Source: Butyricicoccus pullicaecorum
GTDB taxonomy: Bacteria > Bacillota > Clostridia > Oscillospirales > Butyricicoccaceae
Reading direction: 5' to 3'
Assembly: GCA_021531865.1 (NCBI GenBank)
Contig: JAFBIW010000002.1
Span: 124,001 to 188,000, forward strand
Length of the DNA: 64,000 bases
The notes under the pieces were generated by a model, which was given only the letters and a program-made list of their open reading frames with translations, did not search any database and was not told the origin of the DNA. Positions 33,667 to 42,737 of the stretch are shown one piece after another (within the stretch, counting starts at the first letter, position 1; every line of letters starts with the position of its first letter). A program made the position numbers and the translations under genes.

Positions 33667-34110
33667 TTATTCGCTTGCGACGACTTCGATGTGCAGCACG
33701 CCGTCCAGCGCCTCGGCGCGCTGGATGAGCGCATCGACCGTGCACTTCATCTCCTCGGTGCGGGCGGCGATCGTGACCGCGGCCTGACCGCTCATGGGGA
33801 TGCTCTGGTTGATGGTCAGCAGGTTGGCGCCCACCCGGGCGAACAGCCCGAGGATGCTCGACAGCACGCCCGGCCGGTCGGAAAGCATCAGATGGAAGGT
33901 GATGATCCGGTCGTGCGCCGCCTCGTAGAAGGGACGGATGCCGTCCTTGTACTTGTAATATGCCGACCGCGACAGGCCCACGCTCTGCGCCGCTTCGCTG
34001 GCGGTGCGCACACGTCCCGCCTTCAGCGCGGCGTTTGCCCGGACGACCTTCTGAAAAACCTCCGGCAGAAGCGCGCGCTCCACCAGATAGTATTTGGGTT
34101 CTGTGTTCAT
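33667..34110 (-). CDS. pheB: ACT-domain protein, PheB/UPF0735 family
   Basis: Regulatory-type protein of 147 residues: an N-terminal helix-turn-helix-like part (about 30-55; TASEAAQSVGLSRSAYYKYKD) joined to a C-terminal ACT domain (about 68-145; FHLMLSDRPGVLSSILGLFARVG). The family was named PheB from B. subtilis, but its biochemical role is not established. As first gene of the hom-thrB-lysC operon it is well placed to sense an aspartate-family amino acid, perhaps for the ACT-reduced Hom. The original naming implies chorismate mutase, but no catalytic motif of that enzyme is visible. Confidence 0.85.
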   Translation of the reverse strand: MNTEPKYYLVERALLPEVFQKVVRANAALKAGRVRTASEAAQSVGLSRSAYYKYKDGIRPFYEAAHDRIITFHLMLSDRPGVLSSILGLFARVGANLLTINQSIPMSGQAAVTIAARTEEMKCTVDALIQRAEALDGVLHIEVVASE

Positions 34111-34154
34111 GATTGTCCTCCATGCAAATACAACTGTCTTTTTCGCGCTTCATT

Positions 34155-34183
34155 ATCGTACCACAGTGCGGCGGGAATTGCAA
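34155..34183 (-). promoter_or_regulatory. Promoter for the pheB-hom-thrB-lysC operon
   Basis: Minus strand TTGCAA (34178-34183), 17-nt spacer, TACGAT (34155-34160) with an upstream TG. Just beyond it an inverted repeat ATCCTGT...ACAGGAT (34203-34223) may be an operator or weak terminator. The remaining gap up to the ftsH terminator (34224-34337) shows nothing recognisable. Confidence 0.65.
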
Positions 34184-34337
34184 GCACCAAAGTGATAAAA
34201 TCATCCTGTTTCCGACACAGGATTTGGTATATCCATACAAAAGCGCACCTTGTTTTCCTCTCTTTCCACCTTCTGCAAGCTGGCTTCGCCTGATTTTCTC
34301 CGTTTTCCCGCGTGAAAGCCCGTTCCTTCCGGGGCGG

Positions 34338-34372
34338 AAAAATAAAAACGGTCTTCGCGAGGAAGACCGTTT
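34338..34372 (-). terminator. Terminator after ftsH
   Basis: Minus-strand AAACGGTCTTC / GAAGACCGTTT, 11 bp with a 5-nt loop, followed by TTATTTTT; ends the gdpP-to-ftsH operon. Confidence 0.88.
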
Positions 34373-34417
34373 CGGATGCGGGGCGGACACTGTCCGCGTC
34401 CCGTATTGAGTTTTGAT

Positions 34418-36343
34418 TTACGGCTGCGTCCCGTTCGACGGCTGCCCGTCTGTCGGGCTTTCATAGCGCGGCGCGGGCGCTTCGGCCGTCTGACCGACGC
34501 GCTTGAGCTCATCCTCGGAGGCCGCCGTGCGGTCGGGCACGTCCTCGCCGTCATACAGCTTCTTGAAGGTCTCGCCGTCGATCGTCTCGTTGCGGATCAG
34601 GTACTCGGCCACCCGGGTCATCTGCTCGCGGTTCTCCTCGAGCAGCTTGACGCAGCGTTCGTAGGCCTCGTTGATCAGGCGATGGATTTCCTCGTCGATC
34701 TCGGCCGCCTTGGCGTCCGAATAGCCCTTTCCGGCCGCGAAATCGCGTCCAAGGAAGATCTCGCCGCCCTGTACGTCGTAGTCGATCGGGCCGATCCGGT
34801 CGCTGAAGCCGTAGTTGATGACCATGGCACGCGCCATCGCGGTGGCCTGCTTGATGTCGCCGTACGCGCCGGTCGAGATGTCGTCCATCGTAAGCTGCTC
34901 GGCTACGCGGCCGGCCAGACAGACGATCAGGTACTCCTCCATATAGCGGCGGGTGCGGTAGGCCTTATCCTCCTCGGGCAGGGGCATTGTGAAGCCGCCT
35001 GCGCCGTTGGAACGCGGAATGATGGTCACATGGTGCACCGGATCCTGCGTGGGCAGCACGTGGAAGGCGATCGCGTGACCGGCCTCGTGGTAGGCGGTCA
35101 GCTTCTTGTCCTCCGGATTGATGACATGGGTCTTCTTCTCCACGCCCATGACGACCTTGAGCAGGGACTGCTCGATTTCCTCGAGGGTGATGAACTTCTT
35201 GTTGCGGCGGGCCGCCAGCAGCGCGGCCTCGTTGAGCAGATTCTCCAGATCGGCGCCGGTAAAGCCGGCGGTGGTCTGGGCGATCGACTTGAAGTTCACG
35301 TCCGGATCGAACTGCTTGCCGCGTGCGTGCACCTTGAGGATGGCCTCGCGGCCGATGACGTCGGGCTCGCCCACGTAGACCTGACGGTCAAAGCGGCCCG
35401 GACGGAGCAGCGCATGATCCAGAATATCCTTGCGGTTGGTCGCGGCGATGACGATGACGCCCTCGTTCGCGCCGAAGCCGTCCATCTCGACGAGGAGCTG
35501 GTTCAGGGTCTGCTCGCGCTCGTCATGGCCGCCGCCCAGACCTGCGCCGCGCTGGCGGCCGACCGCGTCGATCTCGTCGATGAAGACGATGGCGGGCGCA
35601 TTCTTTTTGGCCTGCTCAAACAGGTCGCGCACGCGGGACGCGCCCACGCCGACATACAGCTCGACGAAGTCCGAGCCGGAGATCGACAGGAAGGGCACGC
35701 CGGCCTCGCCCGCGACCGCCTTGGCGATCAGGGTCTTGCCGGTGCCCGGAGGGCCGACCAGCAGCACGCCCTTGGGGATACGCGCGCCGATCTGGATAAA
35801 TTTCTGCGGGTTTTTGAGGAACTCGACGATTTCCTGCAGTTCGGCCTTCTCCTCGTCCGCACCGGCGACGTCGGCAAAGGTGACCTTGTTCTTGTCATCC
35901 GAGGCCAGCCGTGCGCGGGCGCGGCCGAACTGCATCGGGTTGCCCGAGCCGCCGCCCTGCTTGTTCATCATGAAGTACCAGAGCAGGCCGAACAACACCA
36001 GAACGACCAGATAGGGCACGAAATTCGCCCACCACGGCATTTCGACCGTCTTATAGGTATAATTCTTCAGAATACCTTCTTCGCGCTGCGCACGGATGAG
36101 CTCGCCCAGATCATCGACGAAGATGGACAGATAGGGCACCTTGGCCGTCACCATGGACTGATCCTGCAAGCGCATGGTCAGGGTTCCGTCGTTGTACTCA
36201 AATTCGGAGACCTGCTCCTGTTCAAACAGAGAAACGACGTCCGAATAGTTGATCTCCTGCGACTTTGCACCCATGCTGAGCATATAGCTCACCGCGGCCA
36301 GCAGCAGAAGGATAATGATCAGATAAAGGCCAAAGCCTTTCAT
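34418..36343 (-). CDS. ftsH: ATP-dependent zinc metalloprotease FtsH
   Basis: Membrane AAA+ protease for quality control of membrane and regulatory proteins. The ATG at 36343 (AAAGGA just upstream) gives 641 residues; a TTG four codons earlier is an alternative. Two membrane helices (about 5-24 and 106-126) flank an extracytoplasmic loop; the AAA+ core has Walker A GPPGTGKT near 197-204, Walker [11 protein letters not shown] near 253, and the SRH; the zinc site HEAGH is near 419-423. The C-terminal tail is Pro/Glu-rich. Gene order tilS-hpt-ftsH is classical in Firmicutes. Confidence 0.97.
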   Translation of the reverse strand: MKGFGLYLIIILLLLAAVSYMLSMGAKSQEINYSDVVSLFEQEQVSEFEYNDGTLTMRLQDQSMVTAKVPYLSIFVDDLGELIRAQREEGILKNYTYKTVEMPWWANFVPYLVVLVLFGLLWYFMMNKQGGGSGNPMQFGRARARLASDDKNKVTFADVAGADEEKAELQEIVEFLKNPQKFIQIGARIPKGVLLVGPPGTGKTLIAKAVAGEAGVPFLSISGSDFVELYVGVGASRVRDLFEQAKKNAPAIVFIDEIDAVGRQRGAGLGGGHDEREQTLNQLLVEMDGFGANEGVIVIAATNRKDILDHALLRPGRFDRQVYVGEPDVIGREAILKVHARGKQFDPDVNFKSIAQTTAGFTGADLENLLNEAALLAARRNKKFITLEEIEQSLLKVVMGVEKKTHVINPEDKKLTAYHEAGHAIAFHVLPTQDPVHHVTIIPRSNGAGGFTMPLPEEDKAYRTRRYMEEYLIVCLAGRVAEQLTMDDISTGAYGDIKQATAMARAMVINYGFSDRIGPIDYDVQGGEIFLGRDFAAGKGYSDAKAAEIDEEIHRLINEAYERCVKLLEENREQMTRVAEYLIRNETIDGETFKKLYDGEDVPDRTAASEDELKRVGQTAEAPAPRYESPTDGQPSNGTQP

Positions 36344-36398
36344 TTTTCCTTTCAAATTGGTTACCTAATCTCCTTTCAAGAAAACGCCCGGGAGCGTC

Positions 36399-36941
36399 TT
36401 ATTTTCCGCCGTAGATCTCCGGCTTGAGGATGCCGATATAGGGCAGATTGCGGTACTTTTCAGCATAATCCAGGCCGTAGCCGACGACAAATTCGTCGGG
36501 AATCTCGAAGCCCAGATAGTCGATCGGCACGTCGACCTTCCGCCGCTCGGGCTTGGACAGCAGGGTGCACAGGCGGATGGAGTTCGCGCCGCGCGCCTTG
36601 AGGATCTTCATCAGGAAGCTCAGGGTCACGCCCGAGTCCAGAATGTCCTCGACGATGACGAGGTCGCGGCCGTCGATCTTGCTGCCGATGTCCTTGATGA
36701 TCTGCACCTCGCCCGTGGTCTTGGTGCCGTTGCCGTAGCTCGAAACTGCCATAAAGTCGATGTTGCAGGGAATGGTGATCTTGCGGGTCAGGTCGGCCAT
36801 GAAGACATACGAGCCCTTGAGCACGCTGACGATCAGCGGGTTCTTCCCTTCATAGTCCTTGCTGATGCGGGCGCCCAGCTCAGAGACCTTGGCGTCGAGC
36901 TGCGCTTCGGAAAACAGAACTTCCTGGATGTCGTTTTTCAT
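36399..36941 (-). CDS. hpt: Hypoxanthine phosphoribosyltransferase
   Basis: Purine salvage enzyme, 180 residues, making IMP/GMP from hypoxanthine or guanine and PRPP. The PRPP-binding motif LVIVEDILDSGVTLSFL lies near residues 94-110, preceded by DFMAVSSYG, followed by PIDYLGFEIPDEFVVGYGLDYAEKYRNLP split over the C-terminus. It lies 5 nt after tilS; in Firmicutes TilS and Hpt also interact in ftsH regulation. Confidence 0.96.
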   Translation of the reverse strand: MKNDIQEVLFSEAQLDAKVSELGARISKDYEGKNPLIVSVLKGSYVFMADLTRKITIPCNIDFMAVSSYGNGTKTTGEVQIIKDIGSKIDGRDLVIVEDILDSGVTLSFLMKILKARGANSIRLCTLLSKPERRKVDVPIDYLGFEIPDEFVVGYGLDYAEKYRNLPYIGILKPEIYGGK

Positions 36942-36946
36942 CTTTA

Positions 36947-38281
36947 TTACCCCTCAAAACGGATTTCTAGACAGGTTTGGCCGTGCGCGGCACGGCTGAC
37001 GTCGATCCCGACCGACTGGACGGCGATGACGCCGTTCCGGTCATACAGCACGGCCAGACGGGCGCGCGCGGAGATCGGAATCCGCAGATCGGTCATCAGC
37101 CGCTTGAGGCTGCGCGCGCCGCGCGCGCCGGGCAGGCAGAGCCGGTCCCCCGGGGCGGGCGTGCGAACGCCAAGCGTACCAAAGTGTATTGTACCACAAT
37201 CTGCGAAAAAAGTATTGAACGTATTGTTAAAAACTTCGCCTTGTTTTCGTCTGTTTACAGTTAATTTCGTGGAGGTATCCCACAGCCGGGCGGAGAAGCC
37301 GTCAAAGACCGGAACGGGCGGGCGGGGCGGCTCCCGCAGGATGCACAGGACGCTTCCCTCGCGGTAAGCGGTGAAGCCGTCCGGCAGGACGCACCGGCCG
37401 TCGGCCGTGCCGTCCAGCAGACGGGCGAGCTGGTCGTAGTGCCGGGCGGTCACCCGGCCCATCGGCACGCCCGCGCGCGTAAGCAGCAGGCGGAGCATCC
37501 GCATCCGCACGGCGGGCGGCGCTTCCAACGCGTGGAGCGGACAGGCGTTTCCGTCCGCGCCGCCCTCGGCCAGCGCCCGCGCGGCCATGTCCTCAAGCGC
37601 CGCGTCGTCCTGCCGCGCAAGTCGGGCTGCACGCCCTGCCGCCCGCGCGGCCGACGGGTTCAGCGCCCGCAAAGCGGGCACGACGGTCTGCCGGATGCGG
37701 TTGCGGGTGTAGTCGGCACACAGGTTTGAGCTGTCAGTCACATAGTCCTGTCCCAGCTCGGCCAGATAGACCTCGACCTCTTCCCGGGTCACGTCGAGGA
37801 GGGGCCGTACGATCCGCCCGCGCACGGGCGGAATCCCTGCCAGACCGCGCGTGCCCGTGCCCCGGATGAGGTGGAACAGCATGGTCTCCAGATTATCGTC
37901 CGCTGTGTGGGCGGTCGCGATGCGCGCAGCGCCCACCTTGTCCGCCGCCCTGTCAAAAGCGGCGTAGCGCAGGCGGCGTGCCGCCGTCTCGACGCTCTCC
38001 CCCGTCTCGCGGGCAGCCTGTCCGATGTCCGCCCGACGGACGGTCAGGGCAAGCCCCAGACGGTCGCACAGCGCCCGCACGAACGCCTCGTCCCGATCGG
38101 ACTCCGCGCCGCGCAGACAGTGATTCAGATGGAAGGCGTGCACCTCGTACCCGAGCGCGCACAGGGCGCGCACGAGCGCGACCGAATCGGCGCCGCCCGA
38201 CAGACCGACGAGCACCCGCCCGCCGGACGGAAGCATGGCCTCCCGGGCGATGGTCTCCCTTACGGTATCTAAGAGCATCAT
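36947..38281 (-). CDS. tilS: tRNA(Ile)-lysidine synthase TilS
   Basis: Converts C34 of tRNA-Ile(CAU) to lysidine so it reads AUA. The 444-residue protein has the PP-loop ATP pyrophosphatase motif VGLSGGADSVALV near residues 24-36, HTADDNLETMLFHLIRGTG near 125-143 and a C-terminal domain (PAPGDRLCLPGARGARSLKRL). It lies 3 nt after dnaB, so the two are translationally close. A stretch of lower GC (about 37,180-37,270) within the gene interrupts the otherwise GC-rich sequence and falls in the linker between domains. Confidence 0.95.
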   Translation of the reverse strand: MMLLDTVRETIAREAMLPSGGRVLVGLSGGADSVALVRALCALGYEVHAFHLNHCLRGAESDRDEAFVRALCDRLGLALTVRRADIGQAARETGESVETAARRLRYAAFDRAADKVGAARIATAHTADDNLETMLFHLIRGTGTRGLAGIPPVRGRIVRPLLDVTREEVEVYLAELGQDYVTDSSNLCADYTRNRIRQTVVPALRALNPSAARAAGRAARLARQDDAALEDMAARALAEGGADGNACPLHALEAPPAVRMRMLRLLLTRAGVPMGRVTARHYDQLARLLDGTADGRCVLPDGFTAYREGSVLCILREPPRPPVPVFDGFSARLWDTSTKLTVNRRKQGEVFNNTFNTFFADCGTIHFGTLGVRTPAPGDRLCLPGARGARSLKRLMTDLRIPISARARLAVLYDRNGVIAVQSVGIDVSRAAHGQTCLEIRFEG

Positions 38282-38284
38282 TTC

Positions 38285-39619
38285 TTACGAATGGATGCGG
38301 TCGCGCGAGGAGAAGGTGGTATACTGGCCGATCCATTGCAGCTCGACCGTCGAGGTTGCACCGTGACGGTTCTTGGCAATGATGATCTCAGCCACATTCT
38401 TGTCCTCGCTCTCCGCGTCATAATAGTCGTCGCGGTAAATGAACATGACGATATCCGCGTCCTGCTCGATCGCGCCCGATTCGCGCAGGTCGGACAGCAT
38501 GGGACGCTTGTCTGCGCGCTGCTCGGCCGCACGGGAGAGCTGAGACAGGCAGACGACCGGGACGTTCAACTCCTTGGCCATGATCTTGAGGCTTCGGGAG
38601 ATCTCGGCGACCTCCTGCACGCGGTTATCGCTGCGCCGCCCGCCGGTCTGCATGAGCTGGATATAGTCGATGACGATCAGACCCAGACTCTCGCCCAGAC
38701 GGCGGCATTTTGCTTTGATCTCGGCGACCGTGATCGCCGGGTTGTCGTCCACATAGATGTGGGTCTTGGCCAGCACGCTGGTCGCGCGGGCGATCTTGAC
38801 CCAGTCGTCCTGCGTCAGATTGCCCGTTTTGAGCTTCTGTGAATCAAGCAGCGCCTCGCTCGACAAAAAACGGGCGGCGAGCTGATCCTTGCTCATCTCA
38901 AGCTGGAACACCGCGACGTCCTTGCCCGAGGATTTGGCCGCGTTGAGCGCCAGATTGAGGGCGAAGGCGGTCTTGCCCATGCCGGGACGGGCGGCGACCA
39001 GAATGAGGTCGGATTTGTTCAGGCCGGTCAGCGCCTGATCAAGCTCGCGGAATCCGGTTGAAAGACCGGGAATGTCGCTGTCCGACCGGCTGCGCTCGTC
39101 GAGCTGGGCGTAGAGATCCATGATGACCGACTTGATGTGGGACAGGCCCTTGATCTCGCGTCCCTGCCGGACGTTATAGATCTTCTGCTCGGCCAGCTCG
39201 GCAATCTCACTCGCGCCGCCCGCGCCCGAAAAGGCCATGGTCTCGATCTCAGCAGCAGCCGTCGCGATGGCGCGGAGCATACTCTTGTCCCGCACGATCG
39301 AGGCGTATTCGCGCACGTTGGCCGAGGTCGGCGTGACCTCCATGAGCTGCATGAGGTAGGCGCGTCCGCCCGACTCGTCATAATAGCCCTGCGCCTTGAG
39401 GCGGTCGAGCACGGTGACCGGGTCGATCTTGAGCGCGCCGTTGAACATCGAATAAATGGTTTCAAAGATGCGCTGGTGCTCCTCGGCGTAGAAATCCTCC
39501 GGGCGGAGCTGCTCGATGACCTCGGCGATGCACGCCGGGTCGATCAGCATCGAGCCGATGACGGCCTGCTCGGCCTCCAGACTCTGCGGCATCTGCCGCG
39601 TCAGCAGTTCATCTGCCAC
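38285..39619 (-). CDS. dnaB: Replicative DNA helicase DnaB
   Basis: Hexameric 5'-3' helicase at the replication fork. The 444-residue protein has the N-terminal DnaB domain (QSLEAEQAVIGSMLIDP, residues 11-28) and the RecA-like ATPase domain from about 175: Walker A AARPGMGKTAFALN, Walker B LIVIDYIQLM and the DLRESGAIEQDADIV motif with arginine finger region. No intein is present. The order rplI-dnaB, with gdpP before, is conserved in Firmicutes. Confidence 0.97.
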   Translation of the reverse strand: MADELLTRQMPQSLEAEQAVIGSMLIDPACIAEVIEQLRPEDFYAEEHQRIFETIYSMFNGALKIDPVTVLDRLKAQGYYDESGGRAYLMQLMEVTPTSANVREYASIVRDKSMLRAIATAAAEIETMAFSGAGGASEIAELAEQKIYNVRQGREIKGLSHIKSVIMDLYAQLDERSRSDSDIPGLSTGFRELDQALTGLNKSDLILVAARPGMGKTAFALNLALNAAKSSGKDVAVFQLEMSKDQLAARFLSSEALLDSQKLKTGNLTQDDWVKIARATSVLAKTHIYVDDNPAITVAEIKAKCRRLGESLGLIVIDYIQLMQTGGRRSDNRVQEVAEISRSLKIMAKELNVPVVCLSQLSRAAEQRADKRPMLSDLRESGAIEQDADIVMFIYRDDYYDAESEDKNVAEIIIAKNRHGATSTVELQWIGQYTTFSSRDRIHS

Positions 39620-39670
39620 TCGGGTTCCTCCCTTTTCCTTCCGGAAGCGTTACGGTGTGACGGAAGCGGT

Positions 39671-40114
39671 TCAAGCCTCGACCACATCGACGGTGATCTC
39701 AGCGACGATCTCGGGATAGAGCTTGGCCTTGACGATGGTGGTGCCGAAGGTCTTGATCTGCTCCATGACGATCTTGTTCTTGGGGATCTCCATGCCGTGC
39801 TGGGACTTGAGGCACTCGGAGACCTCCTTCGCGGTGACCGCGCCGAACAGGCGGCCGCCCTTGCCGCCCTTGGCGGCCACGCGAACGCGAACCTCCTTGA
39901 GCTTGGCCGCGTACTCCTGCGCCGCCGCCTTCTCGACCGCCGCGCGGTGCGCCGCCGCCTCATCGGCCTGACGCTTCATATTGATGTTGTCGGCAGTCGC
40001 CAGCTCGGCCAGACCGCGGGGCAGCAGGAAGTTTCTGCCGTAGCCCTCGCTGACCTCGATCATGTCGCCCTTTTTGCCCTGGCCCTTTACGTCTGCTTTC
40101 AGAATGACTTTCAT
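39671..40114 (-). CDS. rplI: 50S ribosomal protein L9
   Basis: Binds domain V of 23S rRNA. The 147-residue protein opens MKVILKADVKGQGKKGDMI with the L9 N-domain signature GYGRNFLLPRGLA at residues 24-36, a connecting helix (EKAAAQEYAAKLKEVRVR) and the C-terminal domain (GGRLFGAVTAKEVSECL). Its start is 41 nt past the gdpP stop. Confidence 0.97.
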   Translation of the reverse strand: MKVILKADVKGQGKKGDMIEVSEGYGRNFLLPRGLAELATADNINMKRQADEAAAHRAAVEKAAAQEYAAKLKEVRVRVAAKGGKGGRLFGAVTAKEVSECLKSQHGMEIPKNKIVMEQIKTFGTTIVKAKLYPEIVAEITVDVVEA

Positions 40115-40155
40115 GATTTGTTTCCTCCAATTTCTATTTGAAAAGATTTGGTTTA

Positions 40156-42162
40156 TCAGGTTTTATCCACGCCCTCGTTCTCGCGCTGGTACAGGCTGAT
40201 GGCCTCGAGAGCCTGCGCCTCGACCTCGCGCACGCTGCCGTGCGGGAACTGTGCGCCGGCGGACGAGTGGTTGCCGCCGCCGCCCAGACGCTCCATCAGG
40301 AGCTGGACATTGACCGTGCCGTTCGAGCGCGCCGAAACGATGACGCTCTCGCCGCACTGGAACACGACGACCGATGCCCGGACACCGTTGATGTTGAGCA
40401 TATTATCCGCCGCCTTGGAGGCGGATACGCGGTCGACATCTTCGGCGGTGACCGCGAGCACGATGCCGTCCCCGCAGTCCTTCGCGCCCGCGATGATCCG
40501 CTGCTGCGCGATATATTCGTCAAAGCTGGATTGGAACAGCTTGGTGACCTCACTCATTTCCGCGCCCGCCCGCTTGAGATAAGCGGCCGCCTCAAAGGTG
40601 CGCACGCCGGTCTTGACGGCGAAGCCCTTGGTATCCAGATAGATACCGGCCAGCAGGCATTCGGCCTCGACCTTGAGGATCTCGCTCGTCGGAACCATAT
40701 ATTGCAGCATTTCGCTGACCAGCTCGCACGAGGACGAGGCATACGGCTCATGCAGGTTGAGCGCGAAGTTTTCGATATAGCTGGCCGCGCGCCGGTGGTG
40801 GTCAATGACGGCGACCTTGTTGATCGACTCCAGCAGAGACTGGGACTCGACATAGTCGGGACGGTTGGTGTCCACGACAATCAGCAGGGTGTTGAAATCG
40901 CACCGCACCATAGCCTCATCGGGCGAAATCAGCATATCCTCGTATTCGGGCACGTCCTGTATGCGGCGGATGAGCTCGCCCGCCATCGTCTTGTCCTGAT
41001 TGATGACGATGTGCACCGGCTTTTCGCGGTGACGCACGGCGCAGGCCATGCCGACCGCCGCGCCGAAGGCGTCCATATCGCTCATCTGGTGACCCATGAT
41101 CATGACCTGAGACGAATCCCGGATGAGCTGCACGAGCGCGTTGGCGACCACGCGGGACTTGACCTTGGTGCGCTTTTCCAGCTCCTTGGACAGGCCGCCG
41201 AAGAAATCAAAGTTATAGCGGGTCTTGATGACGGCCTGATCGCCGCCGCGCGAGAGCGCCATATCGAGCGCCACGCCCGCGTTGCGGAAGTTCTCCTCAT
41301 AGCTCTCGCCGTCCTTGCCGATGCCGATCGACAGGGTAGCCAGCACGCCCGCCCGGCTCTGGATCTTGCGGACTTCCTCGAGCACGCTGAACTTTTTCTG
41401 CTGTAATTTGTCGAAATCGACCTCTTCCAGTACAAAAATGTACTTATCGCGGTCATATTTGCGCAGCAGCGCGCGGCTGTCGCGTGTCCACTCGCCCAAA
41501 CGCTTGTCGATATCGGCCAGAATGCTGGACTTTTCGGAGTCGGTCGCCTCCTTGGTCAGCTCCTCGTAGTTGTCGATCGAGATGATCGCAACGACCGGAC
41601 GGCTGCGGGAGTAGGCCTCGCGCAGGCGGATCAGCTCAGTGCAGGGCACGAAATAGATGAGCATGAGCATATCGCCCGCGTGCTCGCCCGTGTCGGAGAG
41701 CAGGTTGCCGAAGACCCAGAACATATTATCGCCGATGCGCACCTCGCCCGGGTACTGGGGCTTGCCCTCGGCCAGCCAGCGGGTGTCGAAGCCGGGCGCG
41801 AGGTCGGTCAGCTTTTCGTTGAGCGCCGAATCATAGTGTCCGGTGGCCTCGCAGAAGGAATCGTTCGTCCAGACGATCTCGCCGGTCGAGGCCAGCGCGA
41901 TAGCGGTCGGCATTGGGAAGCGGGTGATGGACGCCCGGCTGGCGTCGCCGATCGACAGGGTCACCGACTGCATATACTTGATGATCTCGCGGCGGCGGAC
42001 ACGCTCATTATATTGATAGATCAGGAAGAGCATGGCGTCCACCGCGACGCCCGCGACCGCCAGTGGGATTGAAACGAAGGCGCACGAAAGCGCGAACAGC
42101 AAAAAGACCACAAAATAAAAATAGTGGCCGGGCTGTAACAGTTTTTTCAGACGCTTATCCAA
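40156..42162 (-). CDS. gdpP: Cyclic-di-AMP phosphodiesterase GdpP (DHH family)
   Basis: Membrane enzyme that hydrolyses c-di-AMP. A TTG at 42162 is chosen because AGGAGG lies 9 nt before it; this gives 668 residues beginning LDKRLKKLLQPGHYF. Two membrane helices (about 17-35 and 37-55) precede a degenerate PAS region (80-160), a degenerate GGDEF domain (about 165-295), then DHH (GHQMSDMDAFGAAVG near 346; VIDHHRRAAS near 427) and DHHA1 (GGGGNHSSAGAQF near 630). All metal-binding residues appear intact. First gene of the operon to ftsH. Confidence 0.96.
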   Translation of the reverse strand: MDKRLKKLLQPGHYFYFVVFLLFALSCAFVSIPLAVAGVAVDAMLFLIYQYNERVRRREIIKYMQSVTLSIGDASRASITRFPMPTAIALASTGEIVWTNDSFCEATGHYDSALNEKLTDLAPGFDTRWLAEGKPQYPGEVRIGDNMFWVFGNLLSDTGEHAGDMLMLIYFVPCTELIRLREAYSRSRPVVAIISIDNYEELTKEATDSEKSSILADIDKRLGEWTRDSRALLRKYDRDKYIFVLEEVDFDKLQQKKFSVLEEVRKIQSRAGVLATLSIGIGKDGESYEENFRNAGVALDMALSRGGDQAVIKTRYNFDFFGGLSKELEKRTKVKSRVVANALVQLIRDSSQVMIMGHQMSDMDAFGAAVGMACAVRHREKPVHIVINQDKTMAGELIRRIQDVPEYEDMLISPDEAMVRCDFNTLLIVVDTNRPDYVESQSLLESINKVAVIDHHRRAASYIENFALNLHEPYASSSCELVSEMLQYMVPTSEILKVEAECLLAGIYLDTKGFAVKTGVRTFEAAAYLKRAGAEMSEVTKLFQSSFDEYIAQQRIIAGAKDCGDGIVLAVTAEDVDRVSASKAADNMLNINGVRASVVVFQCGESVIVSARSNGTVNVQLLMERLGGGGNHSSAGAQFPHGSVREVEAQALEAISLYQRENEGVDKT

Positions 42163-42200
42163 ATCGGTCCGCCTCCTGTTGCGCGTAATTATACAGATAC

Positions 42201-42229
42201 AGTATAACAAAATCGCGATCGAATGTAAA
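42201..42229 (-). promoter_or_regulatory. Promoter for the gdpP-rplI-dnaB-tilS-hpt-ftsH operon
   Basis: Minus strand TTTACA (complement of 42224-42229), 17-nt spacer, TATACT (42201-42206), about 33 nt before the gdpP TTG. It is back to back with the VOC promoter. Confidence 0.85.
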
Positions 42230-42236
42230 CGATAAC

Positions 42237-42265
42237 TTGTCTTTTCCGGCAGGATATGTTATCTT
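42237..42265 (+). promoter_or_regulatory. Promoter for the VOC gene, framed by an inverted repeat
   Basis: TTGTCT (42237-42242), 17-nt spacer, TATCTT (42260-42265). The promoter is bracketed by GATAAC (42231-42236) and GTTATC (42258-42263), an inverted pair at operator-like spacing, so repression by a dimeric protein is conceivable. Confidence 0.6.
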
Positions 42266-42307
42266 AAAGAAAAACCAATCCTTTTTTGCGCAGGGAGGCG
42301 CCAGATC

Positions 42308-42679
42308 ATGCAGTTTTCCTTTTATCACGAGAATTATAACGTCCGCGACCTTGACCGTTCGCTCGCCTTTTACCGGGACGCCCTCGGCCTGACCGAGCAG
42401 CGCCGCATTGTCGCGCCCGACGGCTCGTTCATCATCGTCTACTTAGGCGACGGGGTCACACCCTTCCAGCTTGAGCTGACCTGGATGCGGGACATGAACC
42501 GCGACTACAACCTGGGCGACAACGAATTTCATCTGGCCTTCCGCGTCGACGACTTTGACGCCGCCCATCAGAAGCACGCCGAAATGGGCTGCATTTGCTT
42601 TGAAAATCCGGCCATGGGCATCTATTTCATCAACGATCCGGACGGCTACTGGCTCGAGATCGTGCCCGCGAACAAATAA
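42308..42679 (+). CDS. VOC-family glyoxalase/dioxygenase-superfamily protein
   Basis: Small metal-dependent fold protein of 123 residues, similar to lactoylglutathione lyase (glyoxalase I). Two beta-alpha-beta-beta-beta repeats are visible (FYHENYNVRDLDRSLAFYRDALG at the start; NEFHLAFRVDDFDAAHQKHAEMG in the second), with candidate metal ligands His5, Glu58, His77 and Glu117, the usual pattern. Glyoxalase I is one possibility, and the C-terminal DPDGYWLEIVP favours it. It is monocistronic, ending at a strong hairpin. Confidence 0.85.
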   Translation: MQFSFYHENYNVRDLDRSLAFYRDALGLTEQRRIVAPDGSFIIVYLGDGVTPFQLELTWMRDMNRDYNLGDNEFHLAFRVDDFDAAHQKHAEMGCICFENPAMGIYFINDPDGYWLEIVPANK

Positions 42680-42693
42680 GGCAAAGAAAACGC

Positions 42694-42733
42694 AGAAACC
42701 GCGTTCCCACGATCGGGAACGCGGTTTCTTTAT
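42694..42733. terminator. Bidirectional terminator between the VOC and phosphodiester-glycosidase genes
   Basis: AGAAACCGCGTTCCC / GGGAACGCGGTTTCT, a perfect 15-bp stem with a 6-nt loop, followed by TTTAT on the plus strand; serves converging genes. Confidence 0.92.
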
Positions 42734-42737
42734 GTAG

